NCBI GenBank assembly: GCA_900659855.1
Contig: CAACVI010000023.1
Location: forward strand, 248,001 to 312,000
Reading direction: 5' to 3'
Source of the DNA: Candidatus Desulfarcum epimagneticum
Lineage (GTDB): Bacteria > Desulfobacterota > Desulfobacteria > Desulfobacterales > CR-1
DNA length: 64,000 nt
Below, piece by piece: positions 24,416-32,900 of the stretch. A program made the translations under genes and the position numbers. Every line of letters starts with the position of its first letter. Position 1 is the first letter of the stretch. The notes below the pieces were generated by a model, which saw only the letters and a list, made by a program, of their open reading frames with translations, ran no database searches and had not been told where the DNA came from.

Positions 24416-24534
24416 GGGTCGTCTCCGTTTGGTTTGAATGGTTGAAACAGACCGGTCCGCTCAAAAACGTGTTTTGAGTATAGAAAATTCATGGCGCGAA
24501 GTCAACACGCATGTGGCCGCCCGCGCAGGGGGGG

Positions 24535-25518
24535 TCAACGGGGGAAAAAAAGCCAGACCCCGGCCATGACCAGGACCCGGGAGAGCATGCTCAGCGACAT
24601 GGTCAGGCCGCAGATGGCGGACCCGTTTTTGAAACCAAAAATGGAGATGTAGCGGGGCAGGGTGCGCCTGAGCCGGGTGACGGGGATCATGATCAGGCCG
24701 CCGGCCATCAGGGCGAAAATGGCCTGGTAGGGCGTCACGCCCTGGCCCCCCAGCAGGTTGGACATGTAGGCGATCCCGGCGGTGGGGCTCAGGGCGTAGG
24801 CGGCCAGGGGGCCCACCACGGCGGCCGGAAGGCCGAGCAGGGAGGTCATCGGCCCGATGAGGGTCTCGAACCATCCCAGGGCCCCGGTGTTCATGAGTAT
24901 CTGGACGGCAAAGGTCACGGCGGCCATGAGGGTCATCATGCGGATGAACATTTTTTTTCGGGCCCTCCAGGCGTCTTGGGCCAGGCGCCACGCCGACCGG
25001 TTGAGGCAGTCCACATCCCCGGGATCGCAGACCTTGTTTTCAAACGCCTGGTCCGAAAATCTCCCCGGGGAAGGGCCAAGCCGTCCCCACGCCACCACCA
25101 GCGCCAGCTTCAGGACACCGGCCAGGGCAAAGGCCGACACATACACCCCGAACAAAGCCGGCCCCAGAAGGGGCAGCGCCACGGGAAGCTGGTAGGTGAG
25201 GATTTCCCGGAAGTGAAAGGGGACCGTGTTCAAAACGCCTGAAAGAATCACCTGGCGGTCCGAGAGTTTTCCGTCGTCGCGGAATTGGGCCGACATGGCG
25301 TGGGCCGCGATCATGGAGCCCACGGCGGTCAGAAAGCTCACGGCGGCCTCGGCGGGAAGGCCGGCGACCCGGGCCACCGGGGCCCCGATGGGCTTCAAAT
25401 ATTTCATCATGCCCATCTGCATGAGCATTTCAATGCCGAAAAGGCTCACAAACATGACCGATCCCATGCGAAAGGTCAAAGACAGGGAGCGCTCAAGGGA
25501 TAAGAGAAGAATGTCCAT
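24535..25518 (-). CDS. Nucleoside-recognition (Gate) domain membrane protein
   Basis: 327 residues with about eight hydrophobic segments. GSVMFVSLFGIEMLMQMGMM, then AVSFLTAVGSMIAAHAMSAQ and LSPTAGIAYMSNLLGGQGVT follow the paired-Gate pattern of nucleoside-recognition proteins, related to SpmA/SpmB and to concentrative nucleoside transporter gates. It has a soluble loop with CDPGDVDCL about mid-protein. Transport substrate unknown. It lies 13 bases after the TIGR01777 gene, so it may be co-transcribed with it. The photolyase operon starts 119 bases further downstream. Confidence 0.8.
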   Translation of the reverse strand: MDILLLSLERSLSLTFRMGSVMFVSLFGIEMLMQMGMMKYLKPIGAPVARVAGLPAEAAVSFLTAVGSMIAAHAMSAQFRDDGKLSDRQVILSGVLNTVPFHFREILTYQLPVALPLLGPALFGVYVSAFALAGVLKLALVVAWGRLGPSPGRFSDQAFENKVCDPGDVDCLNRSAWRLAQDAWRARKKMFIRMMTLMAAVTFAVQILMNTGALGWFETLIGPMTSLLGLPAAVVGPLAAYALSPTAGIAYMSNLLGGQGVTPYQAIFALMAGGLIMIPVTRLRRTLPRYISIFGFKNGSAICGLTMSLSMLSRVLVMAGVWLFFPR

Positions 25519-25531
25519 GAAAAAGTCCGGA

Positions 25532-26440
25532 TTAAGCCTCGCCGAAGATATCGGCGAGAGCTGAGTCCGCGTCGGGAAATGAAAATGAAAAACCCGCCTT
25601 TAAGAGTTTTTCAGGAACGGCTCTCTGGCTCTGCATGAGCGAGGCGCCCAGCTCGCCCATGGCCAGGCGGACCATGAAGGCGGGCGCGGGCACAAAGGAC
25701 GGCCGCTTCAGCGCCCGGCCCAGGGACCTGGCGAAATCTTTCTGGCGAAGGGGATGGGGCGCCGTGAAATTAAACACGCCCTCAAGGTCGTCATGGTCCA
25801 TGATGAAGCGAAAGGCGTTTTGAAGGTCCTGGATGTGAATCCATGAAAACCACTGGCGCCCGGAGCCCAAAGGCCCACCGGCGAACATTTTAAACGCCGG
25901 GGACATGAGGGCCAGCGCGCCGCCGTTTCCCATGACGATGCCGAACCGGGTCACGGCCGTTCTCACGCCCTTCGGGGCGGCGGCCAGGGCTTCTTTTTCC
26001 CAGTCCACACACACATCGGCCAGAAAACCCCGGCCGGGCTTTCGGTCCTCCGCGACTTTGTCATCGCCGCAGTCCCCGTAAAACCCCACAGCCGATGTGT
26101 TTAAAAGGGTCTGTTTTTTTTCGGTTCCCATGGCGGCGACAATGTTTCGGGTGGTCAGAACCCGGGAATCGTAAATGGATTGTCTGGTTTTTTTCGTCCA
26201 GCGCGAAAAAATGCTTCGGCCCGCGAGGTTGACCACAGCGTCGGAGTCCGCCGCGGCCTTTTGCCACTTGCCTTCCCGGGTGGTGTCGGCGCTGATCCAC
26301 GAGAAGGCGTCAAAGACGCCCGAGAAGGGATGGGCGTTTGCGATGTCCACCCCGGTCACGGCCCACCCTTCGGACAGAAAGGCCCGGGACAGCTCTTTTC
26401 CCACGAAACCCGCGGCGCCCACGATGAGTATGTTTTTCAT
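25532..26440 (-). CDS. TIGR01777 family epimerase (YfcH-like)
   Basis: 302 residues from ATG 26440, selected for GGAGG six bases upstream. ILIVGAAGFVGKELSRAFLSEGW is the Rossmann motif; NLAGRSIFSRWTKKTRQSIYDSRV, then TSAVGFYGD and VTRFGIVMGNGGALALM are the signature blocks of TIGR01777. The C-terminal DUF1731 part (LGRALKRPSFVPAPAFMVRLAMGELG...QRAVPEKLLKAGFSFSFPD) is complete. The family is an uncharacterised sugar-nucleotide epimerase-like group. It follows aroE by 25 bases. Confidence 0.9.
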   Translation of the reverse strand: MKNILIVGAAGFVGKELSRAFLSEGWAVTGVDIANAHPFSGVFDAFSWISADTTREGKWQKAAADSDAVVNLAGRSIFSRWTKKTRQSIYDSRVLTTRNIVAAMGTEKKQTLLNTSAVGFYGDCGDDKVAEDRKPGRGFLADVCVDWEKEALAAAPKGVRTAVTRFGIVMGNGGALALMSPAFKMFAGGPLGSGRQWFSWIHIQDLQNAFRFIMDHDDLEGVFNFTAPHPLRQKDFARSLGRALKRPSFVPAPAFMVRLAMGELGASLMQSQRAVPEKLLKAGFSFSFPDADSALADIFGEA

Positions 26441-26465
26441 GTCTCCTCCCATGGAAAGGGCGCGG

Positions 26466-27278
26466 TCAAAGCGACAGCGCCTCTAAAAAATTTTCGGGCG
26501 GGGCCTGGATTCCGGTCCACAGCGCGAAGGTCCGTCTGGCCTGGAAGGCCAGGGGAGACAGGCCGTCCATGAAGCGGATTCCTTTTTTCTGGGCCATGTT
26601 CCGCCACGCCTCGCCGGCCGGGCCGTGGTTTAAGTCCAGGGCCAGCTCGCACCGGGGGGCGTCGAGTTTGTCCAGAATGTCCGACATCTCCCCGGATTCA
26701 TCGGGAATGGGGCGCTGGGAGGCGTTGACCATAATGTGGGCGGAGACAGGGCCTTTGGCGATGTCCCCAAGGGCCGCGGCGCTCACATCGAAACGCCCGG
26801 CGGTCTTTTCGGCGGCGGCCTCGTTTTTGCCGGTGACCGATACATCGCCGGCGCCGAGCCAGTTTAAAATAAAGACCGCGGCCTTTGCCAGGCCGCCCGC
26901 GCCGAAGACCAGGGCCGATTTTCCCTTCACGGTGTATCCGACGCTGTTCAAAGCGTCCATGATGCCGATGGAGTGGGTGTTGTATCCCTTGAGCTGGTCC
27001 CCGTTTCTGATAATGGTGTTCACCGACCCGATGATGTTGGCGCCTTCGGACAAAATGTCCAGAAAGGGGATCACGTCCTCCTTGTACGGAAAGGCCACGT
27101 TGGCGCCGGCCATGTCCAGAACCCGGACGCTTTCGATGGCGTGGCCCAGGTTTTTCCGGGTCACGCGAAAGGGCACATACGCGGCGTTGATCCCCAGCCG
27201 GCCCAGCACATGGGCGAACATGGCCGGGGATTTGGCGTTGGACACGCTTTCATCTCCGAAGATGCCGTAAACTTTCAT
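26466..27278 (-). CDS. aroE: Shikimate dehydrogenase family protein with a catalytic-site change
   Basis: 270 residues, normal AroE length. The substrate-site Ser pair (SNAKSPAMF), the catalytic Lys66 in NVAFPYKED, the nucleotide motif VFGAGGLAKA and the C-terminal GLSPLAFQARRTFALWTG are all present. The catalytic Asp of GxNTDxxG (Asp102 in E. coli numbering) is His102 here (GYNTHSIG). It may therefore work on another substrate or be a YdiB/quinate-like variant; the gene symbol is given for the family. Located between the response regulator and the TIGR01777 epimerase. Confidence 0.75.
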   Translation of the reverse strand: MKVYGIFGDESVSNAKSPAMFAHVLGRLGINAAYVPFRVTRKNLGHAIESVRVLDMAGANVAFPYKEDVIPFLDILSEGANIIGSVNTIIRNGDQLKGYNTHSIGIMDALNSVGYTVKGKSALVFGAGGLAKAAVFILNWLGAGDVSVTGKNEAAAEKTAGRFDVSAAALGDIAKGPVSAHIMVNASQRPIPDESGEMSDILDKLDAPRCELALDLNHGPAGEAWRNMAQKKGIRFMDGLSPLAFQARRTFALWTGIQAPPENFLEALSL

Positions 27279-27337
27279 GGTTAAATCAAAATCCGCCGGC
27301 GCCGGGCCGTTTTTTCCGGGTGGTTTTTTGGATGGGA

Positions 27338-27364
27338 CGCCCGCCGGTCCCGGACCGGCGGGCG
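27338..27364 (-). terminator. GC-rich hairpin after the response regulator gene
   Basis: GCCCGCCGGTCC and GGACCGGCGGGC are perfect 12-base arms with a one-base centre, 17 bases past the response-regulator stop. No T tract follows on the minus strand, so it is a weak or rho-assisted terminator, or an mRNA 3'-end stabiliser. Confidence 0.5.
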
Positions 27365-27380
27365 CGAAAGCCGGGTTCGG

Positions 27381-27767
27381 CTAACCGAGCAGGGACTTGA
27401 CGCTCTCCAGGATGTCCTCGGCCGAGGCCGGTTTGGCGATGTAGTCGTCGGCCTCGGTGTTCATGCCGTCGGCGTGGGAATACCGGGTGGACGTGACATG
27501 GGACGCCACGGCCGTTAAAAGCACAATGGGGATATCGGCGTATTTTTCGTCGGCCTTCAGCTCCTTGCAGACCTCATAGCCGTCCTTTTCCGGCATCATC
27601 ACATCCAGAACAATGGCGTCCGGGGGGTTCGCCTTCACTTTTTCAAGGCCCTCCACGCCGTTGTAGGCCACATCCACCTCAAAGCCCTCTTTTTCCAGAT
27701 TGCCCTGGACAATCAAAGCGAAATCGGGCTCGTCATCCACTACCAGTATTCTTTTCTTGTCGCTCAT
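27381..27767 (-). CDS. Single-domain response regulator (CheY-like)
   Basis: 128 residues from ATG 27767, preceded by AAGGAGG at optimum distance. The receiver fold is complete: acidic pair DDEPDF, phospho-acceptor Asp in AIVLDVMMPEKDGYEV, Thr in VLLTAVAS, Lys in YIAKPAS. There is no output domain. An unusual insertion, TSTRYSHADGMNTEADD, follows the beta-4 Thr. It lies between the AroE-like gene and metF, with 109 bases to metF. The cognate kinase is not obvious; the PAS kinase at 35505 is a possible one. Confidence 0.9.
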   Translation of the reverse strand: MSDKKRILVVDDEPDFALIVQGNLEKEGFEVDVAYNGVEGLEKVKANPPDAIVLDVMMPEKDGYEVCKELKADEKYADIPIVLLTAVASHVTSTRYSHADGMNTEADDYIAKPASAEDILESVKSLLG

Positions 27768-27876
27768 GACAAACGCCTCCTTATACATTTAACATAACAG
27801 TTTTCAGCTTCCGTCTCCATATCATGATTGGCGGATATTTTCCCGAAAAATTTTCACGATGTCATCTATATGTCAT

Positions 27877-28809
27877 CTAATTGATTTCGGGTCTGGGGAA
27901 CAGCCCGGCCCTTTCCACGATCTCCGGGACCTTTTCCTCCCACTCGATGGCCATGATATGGAACCCGCTCACGCCCTCCATCTCCTTGATTCTTTCGATG
28001 GATTCCACGCAGATGTCGATGCCCTCCTGGGCCTGTTTCTCCTTGGGCGTGTCCGCGAGCCGTTTCACCAGATCGTCGGGCACATCCATGCCCGGCACCC
28101 GGTTTTTCATGTACCGGGCCATTCCGGCGGATTTCATGGGGGTCAGGCCGGCCATGATGAAGACCTTTTCATGAAGCCCCCGGTCCCGGGCCAGGGAGAG
28201 CCATTTCTCAAACTTGTCCAGGTTGTAGATGCACTGGGTCTGGATGAACTCCGCGCCGGCCGCTATCTTTTTGGCCAGCCGGGGGACCCGGATATCAAAG
28301 GGATCGGCGAAGGGGTTGGCGGCCGCGCCCACAAACATGCCCGGCGGGGTGTGGATGTCGTCGCCCCCCAGGAATTTCCCCTCGTCCCGCATGCGCCTGA
28401 CGGTCTGGATGAGCTGCATGGAGTCGAGATCGTGGACATTCTGGCCCTGGGCGCAGTCCCCGAAGCTCTGGTGGTCGCCGGACAGGCACAGGATATTGTG
28501 GATGCCGAAGGAGGCCGCGCCCAGGATGTCGCTTTGAAGCGCGATGCGGTTCCGGTCCCGGGTCACCATCTGCAAAACGGGCTCAAGGCCCATGAGCTTG
28601 AGGTGAACGCATGCCGCCAGGCTGCACAGGCGGGTCATGGAGGTCTGGTTGTCCGTGATGTTGATGGCGTCCACATGCTTTTGGATCAGCTTGGCCTTTT
28701 CGATGATCTCCTTTGGGTCGGAGCCCCTGGGGGGGCCGCATTCCGAGGTGACGGCCTGATGGCCCGCCGCGAGAATTTTTTCCAGTTTGCTCGGTGTCTT
28801 CATCTTCAT
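27877..28809 (-). CDS. metF: Methylenetetrahydrofolate reductase, MetF
   Basis: 310 residues, TIM barrel of the MTHFR family: VTSECGPPRGSD, HVDAINITDNQ, LEPVLQMVTRDRNRIALQSDILGA, LCLSGDH, FIQTQCIYNLDKFEKWL and FIMAGLTPMKSAGMARYM. The catalytic Glu is the E of SECGPPRG. It has no C-terminal regulatory domain. It is last of the metF-hdrA-mvhD-metV-metF operon and overlaps metV by four bases (ATGA), the arrangement of acetogen and sulfate-reducer MetVF complexes. It catalyses the methylene/methyl-tetrahydrofolate step of the C1 pathway. Confidence 0.92.
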   Translation of the reverse strand: MKMKTPSKLEKILAAGHQAVTSECGPPRGSDPKEIIEKAKLIQKHVDAINITDNQTSMTRLCSLAACVHLKLMGLEPVLQMVTRDRNRIALQSDILGAASFGIHNILCLSGDHQSFGDCAQGQNVHDLDSMQLIQTVRRMRDEGKFLGGDDIHTPPGMFVGAAANPFADPFDIRVPRLAKKIAAGAEFIQTQCIYNLDKFEKWLSLARDRGLHEKVFIMAGLTPMKSAGMARYMKNRVPGMDVPDDLVKRLADTPKEKQAQEGIDICVESIERIKEMEGVSGFHIMAIEWEEKVPEIVERAGLFPRPEIN

Positions 28810-29474
28810 TGCTGAACATCCTCCCTCGCCACTTTTCTGGGTCCCCCGGCCCGGTCCGTGGACCAGTCTTTCAACGGGGGCAGCTGTTCGTAATCATCGA
28901 GACGGCCCAGGGCTTTGAGGCGGTCCACAATGAGCTGCCAGGCGCAGTCCACATCCTTGCTGATCTCGCATTTTCCGTTTGTGGAGCCCCCGCACGGGCC
29001 GTTCATAATCCGTTTGGCGCATCTTGAAATCGGGCATATGCCCCCGGTGGAGGCCAGGATGCACTGGCCGCACGCCTGGCATCTTTCCGTCCAGAGGCCC
29101 CTTTCCTCGGCGGCGCCCAGAAAACAGGTGTTGACGCCGGGAAACACCGGGCTCTCCCCGTACTTGTCGGCGAAAAACTGCACGCCCACCCCGCAGGCCA
29201 GGGACACGACCCCGTCGTAGTCATCCACGATTCCCCGGACCTCCTCCAGGTATTCGTGGTCACACTGGCGCTCCAGGGTTTTTTCGTCGATTTTCACGTC
29301 TTTGCCCTGGTTTAGAAAATACATCCTCAACGCCGAGGCCAGCACCCCGACCTCTTTTTTTCCCCCGGCCTCGCAAACGGTGACGCACTCGTTGCAGCCC
29401 AGGATCAGGATGCGCTCCATGTCCTTGATTTCCTCTATGATTTCCTCAATGGGTTTTTTGTCCGCAACAATCAT
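28806..29474 (-). CDS. metV: MetV, zinc/Fe-S partner of MTHFR
   Basis: 222 residues. The N-terminal half has ILGCNECVTVCEAGGKKEV; the C-terminal half carries the dense Cys set CQACGQCILASTGGICPISRCAKRIMNGPCGGSTNGKCEI of the MTHFR C-terminal (PF12225) family. In characterised acetogens MetV partners MetF and supplies electrons from Fe-S clusters. The middle ACGVGVQFFADKYGESPVFPGVNTCFLG is conserved in the family. It lies 43 bases after mvhD and overlaps metF, fitting a stoichiometric MetVF complex. Confidence 0.9.
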   Translation of the reverse strand: MIVADKKPIEEIIEEIKDMERILILGCNECVTVCEAGGKKEVGVLASALRMYFLNQGKDVKIDEKTLERQCDHEYLEEVRGIVDDYDGVVSLACGVGVQFFADKYGESPVFPGVNTCFLGAAEERGLWTERCQACGQCILASTGGICPISRCAKRIMNGPCGGSTNGKCEISKDVDCAWQLIVDRLKALGRLDDYEQLPPLKDWSTDRAGGPRKVAREDVQQ

Positions 29475-29517
29475 AACGCTTGACCTCGCTTTTTTGACAA
29501 AAGAATAAAGTAAATAT

Positions 29518-29958
29518 CTACGCGGCCTTCTTCCCCCCGGCCCGTTTGAGTTTGATGGGATTGGGCCCCAGCTTTCGGATTCGCTCGCTCATCTCCCGGG
29601 CGATCTTGGCGAAAAGCGGTCCCTCGCTGGAGGACAGGTTGAACATCTCGATCCTGTCTTTTCCGACTCCCACGGCGTCCAGTATCTTTTGGGCCTGCTC
29701 CACCCGTTTTCTCGCCCTGAAATTACCGGTTTTGAAATGGCAGTCTCCCTCCATGCATCCCACCACATAAACGCCGTCCGCCCCTTTTTCAAAGGCCCTG
29801 AGCATATAGAGCACGTCCACCTTTCCGGTGCACGGGACCCGAACGATCTTGATGTCGGACGGGTATTGAAGCCTCATCGAACCTGCCAGGTCCGCGGCCG
29901 TGTAGCCTCAGAAGTTGCAGCAGAAAGAGATGATGATGGGCGTAAATTCCCGGCTCAT
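29518..29958 (-). CDS. mvhD: MvhD, hydrogenase/heterodisulfide-reductase Fe-S subunit, selenoprotein
   Basis: 146 residues if TGA at 29910-29908 is read as selenocysteine. The ATG at 29958 follows AAGGAGG. The first codons read SREFTPIIISFCCNF-U-GYTAADLAG, the MvhD motif in which U replaces the second Cys of CCNWC. After it come VPCTGKVDVLY and VGCMEGDCHFKTGN, the Fe-S ligands. Frame, ribosome site and family match are unbroken across TGA, so read-through is preferred over a short ORF starting at 29877. It lies between hdrA (18 bases upstream) and metV, and probably links HdrA to electron donors. Confidence 0.9.
29878..29894 (-). promoter_or_regulatory. Putative bacterial SECIS hairpin of mvhD
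   Basis: CGGACCU-GGC-AGGUUCG, seven pairs with one G-U, begins 13 bases after the UGA codon. Position fits the SelB-binding hairpin of bacterial selenoprotein mRNAs; the loop is short, so the call is moderate. Confidence 0.55.
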
Positions 29959-29976
29959 AAAACCTCCTTTATAAAA

Positions 29977-32900
29977 CTATAAAACGCCTTCCAAAAGGGC
30001 GTCCACTTTGGTTAAAATTTGATCGTCCTCATACCAGTTCAGCTCAATGGCCTTGGCCGGGCATTCCGAGGCGCACACGCCGCATCCCTGGCAAAGGGCC
30101 GGGTCAATTTCGCTGATTCCCCACTCGTTGATCCTGGGAACCCCGTAGGGGCAGGACCTCACGCAGATCAGGCACGACGCGCAGAAGTCCGCCTTGACCG
30201 AGGCGGTCACCGCCGAGAGCGTCAGATAATCCTGGGACAGGAAGGTGACGGCCCGGGACGCGGCGGCGTAGGCCTGGGAAATGGACTCGGAAATCAGTTT
30301 GGGGCTGTGGGCCGTTCCGCACACGAATATTCCCTCGGTGGGCATGTCCACCGGCCTCAATTTGACGTGCGCCTCCATGAAATAGTTTTCCTCGGTCCGG
30401 GACAGTTTCATGATGGAGGCCAGCTCCTCGGTGTCCTGGGCCTCCATGCCGGCGCTCAGCGCCAGAAGGTCGGCTTTGACCTTGAGCTTTTTGCCCAGGA
30501 CATGGTCTTTGAAGGTGACGAAAAGATCGCCGTCGGACACTTCCGCCACAGGGGGATCGTTTTTGTCGAAACGGAAAAACAAAACCCCCATCTCCCGCGC
30601 CTCTTTGTAGTAATCCTCCAGCAGGCCGTAGGTCCGGATGTCCCGGTAGAGCACGAACACCCGGGCGTCGGGGTTCAGCTCCTTGATGTGAATGGCGTTT
30701 TTCACGGACGTCTGGCAGCAGATCCGGGAGCAGTTGGGGTTGTCGTCGTTTCGGGACCCCACGCACTGGATCATGACCACGTCGCCCAAATCGTCGGTGC
30801 CGCTCTCCTCCAGCCGGGCCGCCAGCTCCACCTGGGTGGACACGCGATCGTCCTCGCCGTACAGGTGTTCCCTGGGAGAATGCTCCACGGCCCCGGTGGC
30901 GATGATGGCCACCCCGTGTTCGATTTTTCGCTCGTACATGCCCGGGCCCGCGATCACCTCGGTGGTGAAGTTGCCTTTGAAGCCGGAAAAACCCACCACC
31001 AGGGACCGGGTGAGAACCTGGATGTTTTCATGGGAGGAGGTCTTTTGGGCCAGGTCCTGGATATACGGGGCGATTTCCTCCCCCTCGATGGTGCGGGTCA
31101 GGCGGTGGGCCATGCCCCCCAGGACGTCTTCCTTTTCGATTAAAACCACCTTGTATCCCTGGTCCGCGAGCCCCAGGGAGGCGTTCATGCCGGCCACCCC
31201 GCCCCCGATGACCAAAGCGCGCTGGTTCACCGGTATCTTTTTCTCCGCCAGCGGATTCAGGGAGGCGGCCCGGGCCACGGCCATGCGCACCAGCTCCCTG
31301 GATTTCAGAGTGGCCAGCTCAGGCTCCTCGGAATGCACCCAGGAGTTCTGGTTGCGGATGTTGGCCATCTCAAACAGGTACTTGTTCAATCCGCACGCCT
31401 CCAGGGTGTCCATGAATATGCCCTCGTGGGTTTTCGGCGTGCAGGCCGCCACCACCACCCGGTTCAGCCGGTTCTCCCGGATGATCTCCTTCATGCTCTC
31501 CTGGGAGTCCTGGGAGCAGGTGAACAGGTTCTGGCACACGAAGGACACCCCCGGCAGGGTTTTGGAGTACTCTTCCAGATCGCTCACATCCACGGTTCCG
31601 GATATGTTGATGCCGCAGTTGCAGATGAACACGCCCACCCGGGGCTCCTGGTCCTCGACGCTGATCTCGTCGGGGGGCTCCACGCTTCGGGTCAAAGTCC
31701 CCCGGGCCGCGCCCAGGGATTTCCCGGCCAGACACGCCGCGGCGCTGGCCTCGGAAACCGAGCTGGGGATGTCCTTGGGGCCCTGGAAAACGCCGCTGAC
31801 GTAAACCCCGGGCCGGGAGGTCTCCATGGGGGAGAAGGGGTTCGTGGCCGCGAAATTGTAACGGTCCAGCTCAATTTCAAGGGTCTCGGCCAGCTTGCGG
31901 GTGGATTCCGTGATCTCAAGGCCCACGGAAAGGACGATTATGTCGAAGAACTCCTCTTTCAGCTCGCCGTCATCCCCCACATGGCGGACCCGGAGATTCT
32001 TCTCCTCCCCCACCTCGTCGATGGTGTGGATCCTGGCCTTGACGAATTTCACGCCGACGTTTTCCCTGGCCCGGTCGTAGTATTTTTCGTACTCTTTTCC
32101 AAAGGTGCGGATGTCCATGTTAAAAATCACGCACTCAAGGTCCTCTTCGGAGTGCTCTTTGGCGATCATGGCGTCCTTGATGGCGTACATGCAGCACACC
32201 GATGAGCAGTAGCCGTTTCCGCACCGGTTGAGGTCTCTGGACCCCACGCACTGGAGCCACGCGATTTTTTTCGGCTCCTTTCCGTCCGAGGGTTTCTGAA
32301 GATGCCCCATGGTGGGTCCGGACGCGCTCAGGATTCGCTCAAACTCCAGGCTGGTCAGGACATTGGGATTGCTTTTGTATTTGTAAAACAGCTCCAGGCC
32401 CGAGGGATCAAAGGGCCGGCTTCCCGGCGACAGGATCACGGACCCCACCTGAATGTCTTTTTCCACATACTCCTGGGAGTGGTCGACGGCGTCGGCCAGA
32501 CAGGCGTCCACACACTGGAGACATTCGCAGCAGTACCCGCAGTTGACGCACCGGGAGGCTTCGGCGCGGCCCTGCTCGTCGCTGTATCCCAGCTCCACCT
32601 CCCTGAAATTTCCCTTTCGCTCCTCAAGGGGCAGCTCCGGCATTCGGGCCCGGGCTTTGCGGGGCTCGCTTTCCGGAATGGGACGGTAAACCGGGTCCGT
32701 GATTTCAACGGGCTCTCTTCCCTCGGCCATATCCCGGCCGTCAAGGTATCTTTCGATGGATTCGGCGGCCTCCTTTCCGGCGGCCACGGCCCCGATGGCC
32801 ACCCAGGGGCCGGTCTGAACGTCGCCCCCGGCGAAAAGCCCCTCGCGTCCTGTGGCGTAAGTGACCGGGTCCGTCTCAATGGTGCCCCACCGGGTGAAAT

